A stretch of DNA of 64,000 bases from Anaerostipes hominis (ex Lee et al. 2021) (GCF_002270485.1 NZ_NQOG01000002.1:1-64000), one strand, 5' to 3'; numbered from the stretch's first letter, positions 17,103 through 26,538 are shown. A program made the numbers and translations. Notes: generated by a model from the sequence alone, not told the origin.

Positions 17103-17396
17103 ATGCAATCACAATTTAGTATGATTCTGTGGCTTATTATTGTGTTCGGAGGTATGTATTTCTTACTGATCCGTCCGCAGAAGAAAAAAGACCAGCAGAT
17201 GAAGGAATTAGCGGCTTCTCTGGAAGTTGGGGACAGTGTACTTACCATCAGCGGCTTCTATGGTGTGATCGTGGATGTCGTAGATGACAAAACGATCGTT
17301 GTAGAATTCGGAAATGACAAACATTGCCGTATTCCTATGGAACGTGCTGCCATTTCTCAGGTTGAGAAACCGAATCAGGGAACAAAAGAAGATTAA
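17103..17396 (+). CDS. yajC: Preprotein translocase subunit YajC
   Basis: A 97-residue protein with an N-terminal membrane segment (about residues 7-23), the RPQKKK motif just after it, then a small cytoplasmic domain with VGDSVLTISGFYGVI. It associates with SecDF in the translocon. The start at 17103 is chosen because TGGAGG lies about 12 bases upstream; the in-frame ATG at 17085 overlaps the ribosome site. It sits after tgt and upstream of the separated secDF gene. Confidence 0.93.
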   Translation: MQSQFSMILWLIIVFGGMYFLLIRPQKKKDQQMKELAASLEVGDSVLTISGFYGVIVDVVDDKTIVVEFGNDKHCRIPMERAAISQVEKPNQGTKED

Positions 17397-17404
17397 TATG
17401 CAGG

Positions 17405-17430
17405 GACGGCGCTTTTTTGCGCCGTCTTTT
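17405..17430 (+). terminator. Terminator of yajC
   Basis: GACGGCGC (17405-17412) pairs with GCGCCGTC (17419-17426) around a T6 loop and is followed by TTTT. It closes the tgt-yajC transcript. Confidence 0.85.
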
Positions 17431-17506
17431 CTGTACCCAAGAGGGCGCTTTAAGAAGGAGTGAGTCAAAAGAAGTTGGTTATCAGAAGCATCCAGGAGGA
17501 GTGATC

Positions 17507-18637
17507 ATGGACAGGACATCGTTTCCCTACTATTATGATATCGTTGGCAGTTTTTTGCGAACAGAGACATTGAAAGCTGCCAAAAGACAGTATAAACAGG
17601 GTGATATGAGTGCAGTAAAATTAAAGAGAGTTGAAAATCAGGCGGTCAGGGAACTGGTCAGGAAGCAGAAAGAAGCAGGACTTAAGGCAGTTACCGACGG
17701 AGAACTGCACAGAAGATGGTGGCATCTGGATTTTCTTTGGTACTTGAACGGAATCGAGAGAAAGAAATATAAACGGAGACCGGACATTTTCAGGGAAGAA
17801 GAGACAGAGCCGGAGACGCTTGCAGTCTGCAGCAGGATCAGCTTCGGCAATCATCCGTTTTTAAACCATTTCCGGTTTCTAAAGTCGATTGCCGGGAATA
17901 CGGCGACTAAGATGACGATTCCGTCACCGGCTATGTTCCATTTAATCTGCTGTGTACACTCTGAGTCATACCAGTCGATTCCGCTTTACAGGAATGAAAA
18001 AGTTTTGTTTGAAGATATCGTCAAGAGTTATCAAATAGCGCTGAGGGCTTTTTACAATGCAGGATGCAGATACCTTCAGTTTGATGATGTCTCCTGGGGA
18101 GAATTTTGTTCCGGGGAACGGAGGGAGGTTTATCGGAACAGGGGGATTGACACAGAGAACCTGTCAGAGCATTATGTCTGGCTGATCAACCAGGTGCTGA
18201 AAGTGAAACCGGAGGATATGGCGGTGACCCTTCATATCTGCCGGGGAAAGTTCCATTCTGCCTGTATGATATCAGGAAGCTATGAGGCAGTGGCAGAGCA
18301 GTTATTCGGTAATTGTCTTGTGGACGGCTTTTTTCTGGAATATAATGACAGTGCGCAGGCCGGAGATTTCAGGCCGCTCAGATACATAAAGAATCAGAAA
18401 GTTGCGCTTGGATTGATTTCTACCAGGTCTCCTGTGATGGAAAAGGATGAAGTAATTCAAAAGAAAATTATGGAAGCATCGTCCTATGTTCCGCTGACAC
18501 AGCTTTGCTTAAGCCCGCAGTGCGGATTTGCCTCAGAAAAACAACAGAGATTTTTGACAGAGGAACAGCAGTGGGAGAAGATCAGGAATATGAAGAGAAT
18601 TGCGGAGGAAGTATGGAAGATACCGGCAGGGGCTTAG
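17507..18637 (+). CDS. Cobalamin-independent methionine synthase-like protein (YxjG/YxjH family)
   Basis: A 376-residue protein of the MetE C-terminal superfamily, resembling YxjG/YxjH proteins. Visible are the N-terminal DIVGSFLRTE, a VTDGELHRRWWHLDF stretch near residues 63-77, YLQFDDVSWGEFC near 188-200, and an LHICRGK motif with the zinc-ligand His and Cys near 243-249. It lacks the N-terminal half of full MetE. It probably transfers a methyl group to homocysteine or a related thiol, but the donor is not known. The ATG at 17507 has AGGAGGAG just upstream; the long 5' extension of the open frame is not used. No S-box or T-box is visible upstream. Confidence 0.85.
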   Translation: MDRTSFPYYYDIVGSFLRTETLKAAKRQYKQGDMSAVKLKRVENQAVRELVRKQKEAGLKAVTDGELHRRWWHLDFLWYLNGIERKKYKRRPDIFREEETEPETLAVCSRISFGNHPFLNHFRFLKSIAGNTATKMTIPSPAMFHLICCVHSESYQSIPLYRNEKVLFEDIVKSYQIALRAFYNAGCRYLQFDDVSWGEFCSGERREVYRNRGIDTENLSEHYVWLINQVLKVKPEDMAVTLHICRGKFHSACMISGSYEAVAEQLFGNCLVDGFFLEYNDSAQAGDFRPLRYIKNQKVALGLISTRSPVMEKDEVIQKKIMEASSYVPLTQLCLSPQCGFASEKQQRFLTEEQQWEKIRNMKRIAEEVWKIPAGA

Positions 18638-18660
18638 AGCCCGCTGCCGGCGGCAAAAGA

Positions 18661-19023
18661 TTATGCCAGAGCCCCGCCCAGGGTTCCTCCGGCTGCGCAC
18701 AGAAGCATTGCGGTGATGCGCTCTCCGCTCATCAGTGCCTGGTTCTGATCCAGGAGAAGGGAGATCAGAAAGAGTACGGCAAAGTACAGAAGGCCTACGG
18801 CCAGGCCCCAGAGGAATTTTCTCTTTCCCATCCTTTTGCCGATGATAAACCCTGCAAATACAGACGCAGCCACATAGGTAAAGGTTACACCAAGGTTTGC
18901 CACTTTTGTGCTGACTTCGGTCTGATACATAATAAAAGCCAGAATACATAGAATAATTCCTGTCAATATGTAGGAAAAGATTAAGCTTTTTAAGATTGAA
19001 ATACCGATATTTTTATTTTCCAT
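18661..19023 (-). CDS. TIGR04086 family membrane protein
   Basis: A 120-residue protein with four hydrophobic segments (about residues 10-30, 43-62, 69-90, 100-118), starting MENKNIGISILKSLIF. It matches the clostridial family known as TIGR04086, which typically occurs near yajC, the SCIFF peptide and secDF. It has no known function. Here it is on the opposite strand, between the MetE-like gene and the PHP phosphatase, and its 5' end abuts the upstream region of the PHP gene. A ribosome site AAAAGGAGG is visible on the minus strand just upstream of its ATG. Confidence 0.82.
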   Translation of the reverse strand: MENKNIGISILKSLIFSYILTGIILCILAFIMYQTEVSTKVANLGVTFTYVAASVFAGFIIGKRMGKRKFLWGLAVGLLYFAVLFLISLLLDQNQALMSGERITAMLLCAAGGTLGGALA

Positions 19024-19069
19024 GGGATGCCTCCTTTTAGTAAGATTTTATGCAGGAGGGGGTCATTCT

Positions 19070-19930
19070 ATGACACATAGAGAGAAAGGACAGACGATGA
19101 TTGACTTACATTTGCACTCGGATGCTTCGGACGGAACACTGAAGCCGACAGAGGTGCTGCGTGCAGCCAAACAAAAGGGACTTTATGCGTTCGCACTCAC
19201 CGATCACGATACAGTCGGAGGAATTCCGCCAATCCTTTATTCGGGAGAACTTACAGATATTCATTTTATGCCGGGGATCGAGCTTTCATGTGAGGCGGAA
19301 AAACACGAGATCCACATACTGGGTTATAATATTGATATCTGTGATCAGAAACTCCTCGAAACACTGGAGGGGCTGCGTAGAGGTAGAAGGCAGAGAAATC
19401 TCTCCATGATTGAAAAGTTCCGTGAGGACGGGATACCGATGACGCTCGAAAAACTTCTGCATGGCAACGAAGAGACGGTGATCACCAGGGCACATTTTGC
19501 AAGAGTGCTGATCGAGGAAGGATATTGTGCCAGTAAAGATCAGGCATTTAAGAAATATGTGGGTGATGGATGCAAATACTATATTCCAAAGCCTTATTTT
19601 GCGCCCGGGGATGCGGTCAGGCTGATCAAAGATGCAGGAGGCACTGCGGTTCTGGCGCATCCGTTTCAGTATCATCTTTCCAACGCGGATCTTGAGGAAC
19701 TGATCAGGGAGCTGATCTCTTACGGCCTGGGGGGAATAGAGGTCTACCATTCTTCCCATCATCACGGACAGATCGTGAAGCTCAGGCAATGGTGCAGGAA
19801 ATATGGGATGCTGGCCACAGGAGGTTCGGACTTTCATGGGAGCAATAAACCGGACATTGAGATCGGGACGGGACGGGGCAATTTAAAGGTCCCGGATCAC
19901 CTCTACGATGAACTGAAGAACTTATTGTAA
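19070..19930 (+). CDS. PHP domain phosphoesterase (TrpH/YciV-like)
   Basis: A 286-residue metal-dependent phosphoesterase of the PHP family. Metal ligands appear in DLHLHSDASDGTL, FALTDHDTVGG, GIELSCE, LAHPF, and GGSDFHGSNKPD near the C terminus. Close relatives of this size act as 3',5'-nucleoside bisphosphate phosphatases or 5'-3' exonucleases on short RNAs. The start at 19070 has AGGAGGGGG with 7-base spacing; the in-frame ATG at 19097 (MIDLHLHSD) has a weaker AAAGGA and gives the more usual N terminus, so the start is uncertain by nine codons. Confidence 0.88.
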   Translation: MTHREKGQTMIDLHLHSDASDGTLKPTEVLRAAKQKGLYAFALTDHDTVGGIPPILYSGELTDIHFMPGIELSCEAEKHEIHILGYNIDICDQKLLETLEGLRRGRRQRNLSMIEKFREDGIPMTLEKLLHGNEETVITRAHFARVLIEEGYCASKDQAFKKYVGDGCKYYIPKPYFAPGDAVRLIKDAGGTAVLAHPFQYHLSNADLEELIRELISYGLGGIEVYHSSHHHGQIVKLRQWCRKYGMLATGGSDFHGSNKPDIEIGTGRGNLKVPDHLYDELKNLL

Positions 19931-20005
19931 TTCCGAAATGAATATGATATAATGGGCAAGTTAAAAAGGGAATAAGAGAGATTCATATTGAAGGAGGAAC
20001 TTGGC

Positions 20006-20149
20006 ATGAAGCACATTAAGACTCTAACGAATAAAACATTGCAGAACACAGTAAAGAAAGGCGGATGCGGTGAGTGCCAGACATCCTGTCAGTCAGCATG
20101 CAAGACATCCTGCACCGTAGGAAACCAGAGCTGCGAACACAGCAAATAA
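20006..20149 (+). CDS. scfA: SCIFF ribosomally synthesised peptide precursor
   Basis: A 47-residue peptide beginning MKHIKTLTNKTLQN, a leader typical of the SCIFF (six cysteines in forty-five residues) family. The core holds exactly six cysteines at positions 21, 24, 28, 32, 36 and 43, several next to Thr or Ser. It is a RiPP precursor whose cysteines are cross-linked by thioether (sactipeptide/ranthipeptide) bonds made by the adjacent radical SAM maturase. SCIFF is almost universal in Clostridia, and its role is not established (signalling has been proposed). AAGGAGG is 8 bases upstream of the ATG. A hairpin terminator or attenuator separates it from the maturase gene. Confidence 0.96.
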   Translation: MKHIKTLTNKTLQNTVKKGGCGECQTSCQSACKTSCTVGNQSCEHSK

Positions 20150-20175
20150 CCCACGGTGGGAAAGAGCAGAAGAAT

Positions 20176-20206
20176 GAGAGGCGGTTCCTTTTTGAACCGT
20201 CTCTTT
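20176..20206 (+). terminator. Terminator/attenuator between SCIFF peptide and maturase
   Basis: CGGTTC (20182-20187) pairs with GAACCG (20194-20199), extended by GAGA / TCTC with a small bulge, followed by TTTTCG. Partial read-through would give high peptide and low maturase transcript, as in many RiPP operons. Confidence 0.7.
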
Positions 20207-20238
20207 TCGTTAAGGACAGATAAAGGAGAAGAAGCAGC

Positions 20239-21600
20239 GTGGTTTATCAATACAAAAATAACGGATATAATATGGTGCTGGATGTGGAGAGCGGATCAGT
20301 CCACGTCGTGGATGATCTGAGCTATGACGTTGTTGGGCTTTACGGCACCCACACTTTGAAAGAAATACAAAAAGAACTTTCCGGATACGATGCCGGGGAG
20401 ATCGAGGAAGTCTATGAGGAAATCAGGCGTCTGGAGAGCGAAGGGGCACTCTTTACAAGGGACGAGTATGAGGATTACATAACGGAGTTCAAAAGGCGCC
20501 CCACCGTGGTCAAAGCACTCTGCCTGCACATTGCCCATGACTGTAACTTGGCGTGCAGATACTGTTTTGCTGAAGAAGGGGAATATCACGGGGACCGTTC
20601 GATGATGAGTTTGGAGGTAGGAAAACAGGCATTGAATTTCCTCGTTGAAAACTCAGGCAGCAGGAGAAACCTGGAAGTGGATTTCTTCGGCGGGGAGCCG
20701 CTGATGAACTTTGAAGTTGTAAAACAGCTGGTGGCTTACGGCAGGTCTCTGGAGGAGAAACACAATAAAAAGTTCCGTTTTACTCTGACGACCAACGGCG
20801 TCCTTCTGGATGACGATGTGATGGAGTTTGCAAACCGTGAGATGGCCAACGTGGTCCTGAGCATTGACGGGCGGAAAGAGGTTCATGACAAGATGAGGCC
20901 TACCAGAAACGGTAAAGGCAGCTACGATCTTATCATTGATAAATTTAAAAAGTTTGCAGAGATGCGAAACGGAAAAAGTTATTATGTGAGAGGTACTTTC
21001 ACCCATGACAACCTGGACTTTTCAAAAGACGTGCTGCACCTTGCAGACGAAGGTTTTGACCAGATTTCCGTGGAACCTGTGGTAGGACCCGAAGAGGAGC
21101 GGTACACGATCAAAGAAGCCGATCTTCCAAAAATCATGGAAGAATATGACCTTCTGGCAAAAGAAATCATCCGGCGGGAAAAAGAAGGGAAGGGCTTTAC
21201 GTTCTTCCACTTCATGATCGACCTTACCGGAGGACCCTGTGTGGCAAAACGCCTTTCAGGATGCGGATCGGGAACCGAATATCTCGCGGTGACACCGTGG
21301 GGAGATCTGTATCCGTGTCATCAGTTTGTGGGGGAAGATGAGTTCTGTGTGGGAAATGTGTTTGACGGAGTCACCCGCCGTGATATTGTCTCTGAGTTTA
21401 AGAAGACCAGTGTTTACTCGAAAGAAGACTGCAGGGAGTGTTTCGCCAGATTTTACTGCAGCGGGGGATGCAGTGCTAACTCTCATAAACTGAACGGTAC
21501 GATCAACGGTACCTATGAAGTGGGCTGTAAGCTGGAGAGAAAGCGAGTGGAGTGTGCACTGATGATAAAGGCTGCATTGGCTGATCAGAGTGAAGAATAA
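20239..21600 (+). CDS. scfB: Thioether cross-link-forming SCIFF peptide maturase (radical SAM/SPASM)
   Basis: A 453-residue radical SAM enzyme. An N-terminal RiPP recognition region covers about residues 1-90. The radical SAM cluster motif CNLACRYC is at 102-109, and FFGGEPLMNF follows near 154-163. The C-terminal SPASM domain carries Cys-rich segments (CGSGTEYLAVTPWGDLYPC, then CRECFARFYCSGGC and a final GC...VEC) that bind two auxiliary 4Fe-4S clusters. It forms thioether links from SCIFF cysteines to neighbouring residues. It lies 89 bp after the SCIFF gene and 15 bp before secDF; this arrangement is conserved in Clostridia. Confidence 0.96.
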   Translation: MVYQYKNNGYNMVLDVESGSVHVVDDLSYDVVGLYGTHTLKEIQKELSGYDAGEIEEVYEEIRRLESEGALFTRDEYEDYITEFKRRPTVVKALCLHIAHDCNLACRYCFAEEGEYHGDRSMMSLEVGKQALNFLVENSGSRRNLEVDFFGGEPLMNFEVVKQLVAYGRSLEEKHNKKFRFTLTTNGVLLDDDVMEFANREMANVVLSIDGRKEVHDKMRPTRNGKGSYDLIIDKFKKFAEMRNGKSYYVRGTFTHDNLDFSKDVLHLADEGFDQISVEPVVGPEEERYTIKEADLPKIMEEYDLLAKEIIRREKEGKGFTFFHFMIDLTGGPCVAKRLSGCGSGTEYLAVTPWGDLYPCHQFVGEDEFCVGNVFDGVTRRDIVSEFKKTSVYSKEDCRECFARFYCSGGCSANSHKLNGTINGTYEVGCKLERKRVECALMIKAALADQSEE

Positions 21601-21615
21601 AGGAGCAGAAAACTT

Positions 21616-23880
21616 ATGAAGACAAACAAAAATAAGAAGGGAAGATACGCTGTCGGGATTATCCTGCTGGCCGCGTTGTGTGTGTTTGGAGTTTTTATCA
21701 CCGCAAAGGGGCTTGGGAAAAACAAGATAGGCCGTGCAAAAAACATCGAACTGGGTCTGGATCTGGCCGGAGGAGTCAGCATTACCTATGAAGTGGACGG
21801 CAAAAATGTATCTGATAAAAACATTGACGATACGGTATATAAGCTGCAGAAGCGTGTGGAAGGATACAGTACAGAATCCGAAGTCTACCGTCAGGGTAAA
21901 AACAGAATCAACATCGAGATCCCGGGTGTGACAGATGCCAATAAGATCCTTGATGAACTGGGACAGCCGGGAACTCTGGCATTTATGGTCCAGGACGGCA
22001 AGTCCATGAAGACAGTTCTGACCGGAAATAACGTCAAATCCGCAAAAGCACAGACAACCGAGGGAGACAATGGGGCAAAAGACTATGTCGTAGCCCTGGA
22101 GTTCGACAAGAAAGGAACCAAGGCATTTGCAGATGCCACAAAGAAGAATGTCGGAAAACCGATCTATATCATATATGACAATCAGATCATCAGTGCGCCG
22201 AACGTGCAGACTGTCATAACTAAGGGAGAATGCAGCATAACAGGAATGGAAAGCTTTGAAGCCGCCGAGAATCTGGCATCTTCCATCCGGATCGGATCGC
22301 TCCCTGTAAAATTAAAGGAACTGCGCTCCAATGTGGTTTCCGCCAAATTAGGAGTGGATGCCATCCAGACAAGTGTCAAAGCCGGTGCCATTGGATTTGC
22401 ATTAGTCTGTATACTGATGATCGCCCTGTATTATCTTCCGGGAGTGATCGCATGTTTTGCGCTGGCCATCTATGTGCTCATGACGCTGCTGGCGCTGAAT
22501 GGATTCAATGTGACGCTGACCCTTCCGGGTCTGGCCGGTATCATACTCGGTATCGGTATGGCGGTGGATGCCAATGTCATCATTTATTCCAGAATCAAGG
22601 AAGAAGTGTCGCTTGGCAAAAATGTGGGAACTGCCATTAAGTCGGGATTTCACAAGGCTGCCTCAGCCATTATCGACGGAAATGTGACCACGCTGATCGC
22701 GGTGGCAGTCCTCTGGTTTAAGGGGACCGGAACGGTCAAGGGATTTGCGCAGACACTCGGTATGAGTGTCCTGATTTCCATGTTTACAGCCCTGGTCATC
22801 AGCAGGTTTTTGGTTACCGCCGCATACAAATTCGGTCTGAGGAGCCCTAAACTCTATGGAAAAGCGAGAGCTTTAAAAGAACGGGATTTCATCGGAGTCA
22901 GCAGACGGTGCATGGCGGCAGCGCTGCTTGTGATCGTTGTAGGTCTGGCATTCCTGCCGGTCAATAAATCAAAGATTGGGTCGCCGCTTAATTTTGATTT
23001 GGAATTTTCCGGAGGGACATCTTCTACGATTACATTTGATAAGAGTGTAAAAGTAGACGACAGCCTTGAGAAGAAGGTAGTATCTGCCTACGAAAAAGTC
23101 AGCAAATCCACTTCGGTCCAGGGACAGAAAGTAAAAGCAAATAATCAGATGGTAATCAAGTCTGTGGAATTGAACCTTAGTCAGAGGAAGCAGATCGAGA
23201 ATACCATGAAGAAAGATTTTAAGGCAAAATCCGTTGCCACTGAAAATATAAGCTCTACTATCAGCAATGAGATGCAGAGGGATGCAATCGTTTCCGTGGT
23301 GATCGCAAGTATCTGTATGCTGATCTATATCGCCATCCGGTTTAAAGATGTGAAATTCGGAGCCAGTGCCATCATCGCACTGCTGAATGACGTGCTCATC
23401 GTCTTTGCGGCATACTCTATCGGAAGGCTCTCCGTGGGGGGAACCTTTATCGCATGTATGCTTACGATCATCGGATACTCTATCAACTCTACCATCGTCA
23501 TATTTGACCGTATCCGGGAGAATATACAGGAGGCGGACAATACACAGCTGAAAGGCATTGTAAACAGGAGTATCATCCAGACACTCACCAGATCCATCAA
23601 TACGTCGCTCACTACGTTTATCATGGTGTTTGTACTGTTCCTGATGGGAGTGTCATCCATCCGCCAGTTCGCTTTGACCCTGATGGTCGGCGTTGTGTGC
23701 GGGGCATTCTCCTCTGTGTGCATCACGGGACCGCTCTGGTACTTTATGAAGACAGGGTTTAAGAAAGAGCAGAAGGCTGCTGTCACTGACCATAAAACAG
23801 AGACCGAAAACGGGCAGGAGACCATTGCTGCGCCAAAGCCTAAGAAAAAGAAGAAGAAAAAGAAAAAAGGAATCCGATAG
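21616..23880 (+). CDS. secDF: Protein translocase SecDF (fused)
   Basis: A 754-residue fusion of SecD (about residues 1-410) and SecF (about 430-725), giving 12 membrane segments; a single SecDF polypeptide is common in Firmicutes. It has the SecD motif LGLDLAGGVSITYEV near residues 37-51, GIGMAVDANVIIYSRIKEE in the SecD membrane half, and the SecF motif FDLEFSGGTS. It uses the proton gradient to help protein export through SecYEG. The C terminus is a Lys-rich tail with an almost uninterrupted lysine run. It follows the SCIFF maturase closely and is separated from yajC by about 4 kb. Confidence 0.96.
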   Translation: MKTNKNKKGRYAVGIILLAALCVFGVFITAKGLGKNKIGRAKNIELGLDLAGGVSITYEVDGKNVSDKNIDDTVYKLQKRVEGYSTESEVYRQGKNRINIEIPGVTDANKILDELGQPGTLAFMVQDGKSMKTVLTGNNVKSAKAQTTEGDNGAKDYVVALEFDKKGTKAFADATKKNVGKPIYIIYDNQIISAPNVQTVITKGECSITGMESFEAAENLASSIRIGSLPVKLKELRSNVVSAKLGVDAIQTSVKAGAIGFALVCILMIALYYLPGVIACFALAIYVLMTLLALNGFNVTLTLPGLAGIILGIGMAVDANVIIYSRIKEEVSLGKNVGTAIKSGFHKAASAIIDGNVTTLIAVAVLWFKGTGTVKGFAQTLGMSVLISMFTALVISRFLVTAAYKFGLRSPKLYGKARALKERDFIGVSRRCMAAALLVIVVGLAFLPVNKSKIGSPLNFDLEFSGGTSSTITFDKSVKVDDSLEKKVVSAYEKVSKSTSVQGQKVKANNQMVIKSVELNLSQRKQIENTMKKDFKAKSVATENISSTISNEMQRDAIVSVVIASICMLIYIAIRFKDVKFGASAIIALLNDVLIVFAAYSIGRLSVGGTFIACMLTIIGYSINSTIVIFDRIRENIQEADNTQLKGIVNRSIIQTLTRSINTSLTTFIMVFVLFLMGVSSIRQFALTLMVGVVCGAFSSVCITGPLWYFMKTGFKKEQKAAVTDHKTETENGQETIAAPKPKKKKKKKKKGIR

Positions 23881-23887
23881 AACATTT

Positions 23888-23926
23888 GAAAACTGTGATC
23901 AGACAAGAAGTTTGATTGCAGTTTTC
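23888..23926 (+). terminator. Weak hairpin between secDF and recJ
   Basis: GAAAACTG (23888-23895) pairs with CAGTTTTC (23919-23926), with inner pairing between GATCA and TGAT. There is no long T-run after it, so termination may be partial. Confidence 0.35.
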
Positions 23927-23958
23927 TTACATCACGAGAAGGGGACAAAAAGTTACTT

Positions 23959-25683
23959 ATGGAAAAATGGTTTATCAGCAAGAAGAAAGCAGATTTTATC
24001 CGGATCGGAGAGAAATTCGGCATCGATCCGGTCATAGCCAGGCTGATCCGGAACCGGGATATCACGGGAGAGGAGGAGATACGCAGGTACTTATCCGGGA
24101 CTCTTTCGGATATTTCAGATCCGTTCATGATGAAGGACGCAACGGAAGCATGCAGACTGCTCCATCATGCGATCCGTGGGGGCACAAGAATCAGGATCAT
24201 CTCTGACTATGATGTGGACGGGGTGATATCTAATTATATATTGTGGAAAGGCCTCAGTGATCTCGGAGGGAGTGTGGACTTTACCATTCCCGACCGCATC
24301 CAGGACGGTTACGGAATGAATTCGGAGATGGCTGTGAATGCCAAAGAAGACGGTGTCGGACTGATCATTACCTGTGACAATGGGATCGCCGCTTTTGATC
24401 CGGTAAAAAAAGCAAAAGATCTGGGCATAGAAGTCATTGTCACAGACCATCATGAGGTTCCGTATCAAATGGAAGAAGGCAGAAAGAGGGAGATCCTGCC
24501 GCCGGCGGATGCGGTCGTGAATCCAAAACAGGAATCGTGCGTATACCCCTATAAACAGCTCTGCGGGGCCGGGGTGGCGTTTCAGCTCATGAGAGCACTT
24601 TACCGAATGGAGGGCAGGGAGGATAAGAACCTGGAACCGCTGCTCTGTTTTTTGGCCATCGCCACAGTATGTGATGTGGTGGATCTCACGGAGGAAAACC
24701 GCATTTTTGTGAGAGAAGGGCTGAACCGAATCGGTATTACTGAAAATACTGGTCTGAGGGCGCTTTTAAGGGTACACAATCTTGAAGAGGCATCTGTCAA
24801 TTCTTATCATTTAGGGTTTGTCATCGGCCCGTGCATCAACGCCAGCGGAAGACTGGAATCGGCGGAAAAGGTTTTAAGACTGTTCATGGAAAAGGATATG
24901 GCCGCCGCAGAAGAGACAGCTCAGGAATTGAAAGAGCTCAATGACCAGAGAAAGGGAATGACCAACGAGGGAGTCAAAAAAGCGCTGGATCAGATAGAAC
25001 AAAATGGATACGGGGAAGACAAGGTCCTCGTGATCTATCTTCCGGACTGCCATGAGAGCATCGCGGGAATCATTGCCGGGCGGGTCAAAGACAAGGTGCA
25101 CAGGCCGGTTTTTGTATTGACCAAAGGAAGAGAGGGGATCAAAGGTTCCGGACGTTCCATCGAGAACTATCACATGTTTGAAGCCATGAATGAAGTGAAG
25201 GATGTCTTTACCAAATTCGGGGGACACGCCATGGCTGCAGGGTGTTCTCTGTCAGATGAGTCGAAAGTGGAGGAATTCCGCAGACGGATCAATGGCTGCT
25301 GTGATCTTAAAGAGGATGATTTCATAAAAAAGGTTTCGATCGATGTGGATATGCCGATTGACTATATTTCTGCAGAACTGGTGCGCCAGATGGCGGTGCT
25401 GGAGCCGTTTGGAAAGGAAAATAAGAGGCCTTTGTTTGCCCACAGAAAACTTTTCATTGAAAGAATCCAGGTATTCGGCGATAATAGAAATGTAATCCGG
25501 CTGTCGCTTTTAAGTAACAGGGGAACAAGAATGACGGGCATGATCTTTGAAGAGGAAGATATATTCCGTGAAAAGATGGGAGAGGGAAAGCAGTACATCA
25601 CTTGCACCTACTATCCGGATATTAACGTATACAGGGGAAATGAGAGCCTGCAGATACGGATACAGCATTACTTTTTTACCTAG
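23959..25683 (+). CDS. recJ: Single-stranded-DNA-specific exonuclease RecJ
   Basis: A 574-residue DHH/DHHA1 phosphoesterase degrading single-stranded DNA 5' to 3' in recombination and mismatch repair. DHH-domain motifs are DYDVDG near residues 78-83, CDNGIAAFD near 131-139, and TDHHE near 158-162. The DHHA1 GGHAMAAG motif is near 422-429, and a C-terminal OB-like domain follows. It resembles the 560-590-residue E. coli-size RecJ and lacks the long C-terminal extension of B. subtilis-type RecJ. AAGTTACTTATGG at the start has only a weak ribosome site (AGAAGGGG about 15 bases upstream). Confidence 0.92.
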   Translation: MEKWFISKKKADFIRIGEKFGIDPVIARLIRNRDITGEEEIRRYLSGTLSDISDPFMMKDATEACRLLHHAIRGGTRIRIISDYDVDGVISNYILWKGLSDLGGSVDFTIPDRIQDGYGMNSEMAVNAKEDGVGLIITCDNGIAAFDPVKKAKDLGIEVIVTDHHEVPYQMEEGRKREILPPADAVVNPKQESCVYPYKQLCGAGVAFQLMRALYRMEGREDKNLEPLLCFLAIATVCDVVDLTEENRIFVREGLNRIGITENTGLRALLRVHNLEEASVNSYHLGFVIGPCINASGRLESAEKVLRLFMEKDMAAAEETAQELKELNDQRKGMTNEGVKKALDQIEQNGYGEDKVLVIYLPDCHESIAGIIAGRVKDKVHRPVFVLTKGREGIKGSGRSIENYHMFEAMNEVKDVFTKFGGHAMAAGCSLSDESKVEEFRRRINGCCDLKEDDFIKKVSIDVDMPIDYISAELVRQMAVLEPFGKENKRPLFAHRKLFIERIQVFGDNRNVIRLSLLSNRGTRMTGMIFEEEDIFREKMGEGKQYITCTYYPDINVYRGNESLQIRIQHYFFT

Positions 25684-25694
25684 GGAGGACAGTT

Positions 25695-26522
25695 ATGAGC
25701 CAGATTAAATTGGTAACCATGGATTTAGACGGAACTTTGCTGAATGACCAGAAGCAGATTTCGGAACATACGAGGGAAGTACTTGAGGAAGCAGCGAGGA
25801 GAGGCGTACATATTGTGCCGGCCACAGGGCGGATTTACAAAGCAATCCCAGATTTTATCAGGAATTTAGAGGGAGTCCGATATGCCGTCTGCTGCAATGG
25901 GGCGACGATCTATGACGCTTTGGAAGATAAAATTATATACAAGAACCACATTCCGAAAGAGACAGCTCTGACTCTGCTCAGGAAACTTACTGAATATAAT
26001 TGTACCAGAGATATTTACAGGAACGGCCAGGGCTATATGGAAGGAAAATTCTATCATCATTTAGAAGATTTTGATATTAAGAGCCAGCAGAAAGACCTTA
26101 TTTTAAGAACCAGACAGGAGATCAATGATCTGGAAGCCTATGTGGAAGAAAACAGTGACGGCATTGAAAAGATCAGTGCCTTCTTTGGTGATCTGGAAGA
26201 GAGAAAACGTGTCATGAAGGAACTGAGTGATCTGGGGATTGCCAGCGTTTCCAGCGCACTGTTTAATAATATAGAGATTACTCAGATGGGATGTGACAAA
26301 GGAGACGGGATCACACAGCTTGCAAAACATCTTTCCATACCGATCGAGGAAACGATGGCGTGCGGGGATGCAGCCAATGATACATTTATGATTCAGGCAG
26401 CGGGCTTCGGTGTAGTGATGGAGAATGGAATGGATGAACTGAAAAATATAGCAGACTTTGTTACAAAATCCAATGAGGAAGACGGAGTCGCCTATGCCAT
26501 CGAGCGGTTCGCGCTGAACTAA
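25695..26522 (+). CDS. Cof-type HAD-IIB hydrolase
   Basis: A 275-residue HAD phosphatase of the Cof/YidA group. Motif I DLDGTLLND is near residues 10-18, motif II ATGR near 43-46, and motifs III and IV are Lys in CDKGDG and ACGDAAND near the C terminus. It probably dephosphorylates sugar phosphates or flavin/pyridoxal phosphates in the cytoplasm. It starts 11 bp after recJ with AGGGAGGAC upstream, and may share its transcript. The substrate cannot be inferred. Confidence 0.9.
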   Translation: MSQIKLVTMDLDGTLLNDQKQISEHTREVLEEAARRGVHIVPATGRIYKAIPDFIRNLEGVRYAVCCNGATIYDALEDKIIYKNHIPKETALTLLRKLTEYNCTRDIYRNGQGYMEGKFYHHLEDFDIKSQQKDLILRTRQEINDLEAYVEENSDGIEKISAFFGDLEERKRVMKELSDLGIASVSSALFNNIEITQMGCDKGDGITQLAKHLSIPIEETMACGDAANDTFMIQAAGFGVVMENGMDELKNIADFVTKSNEEDGVAYAIERFALN

Positions 26523-26538
26523 AGGGGAACGAAAGATC

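Noticed and set aside
17431-17506. SAM riboswitch or T-box before the MetE-like gene
   Set aside because: Only about 75 bp after the yajC terminator, with no conserved riboswitch elements.
23325-24128. 267-codon open frame antisense to secDF
   Set aside because: Shadow of the SecF half and the start of recJ; its composition reflects antisense hydrophobic codons.
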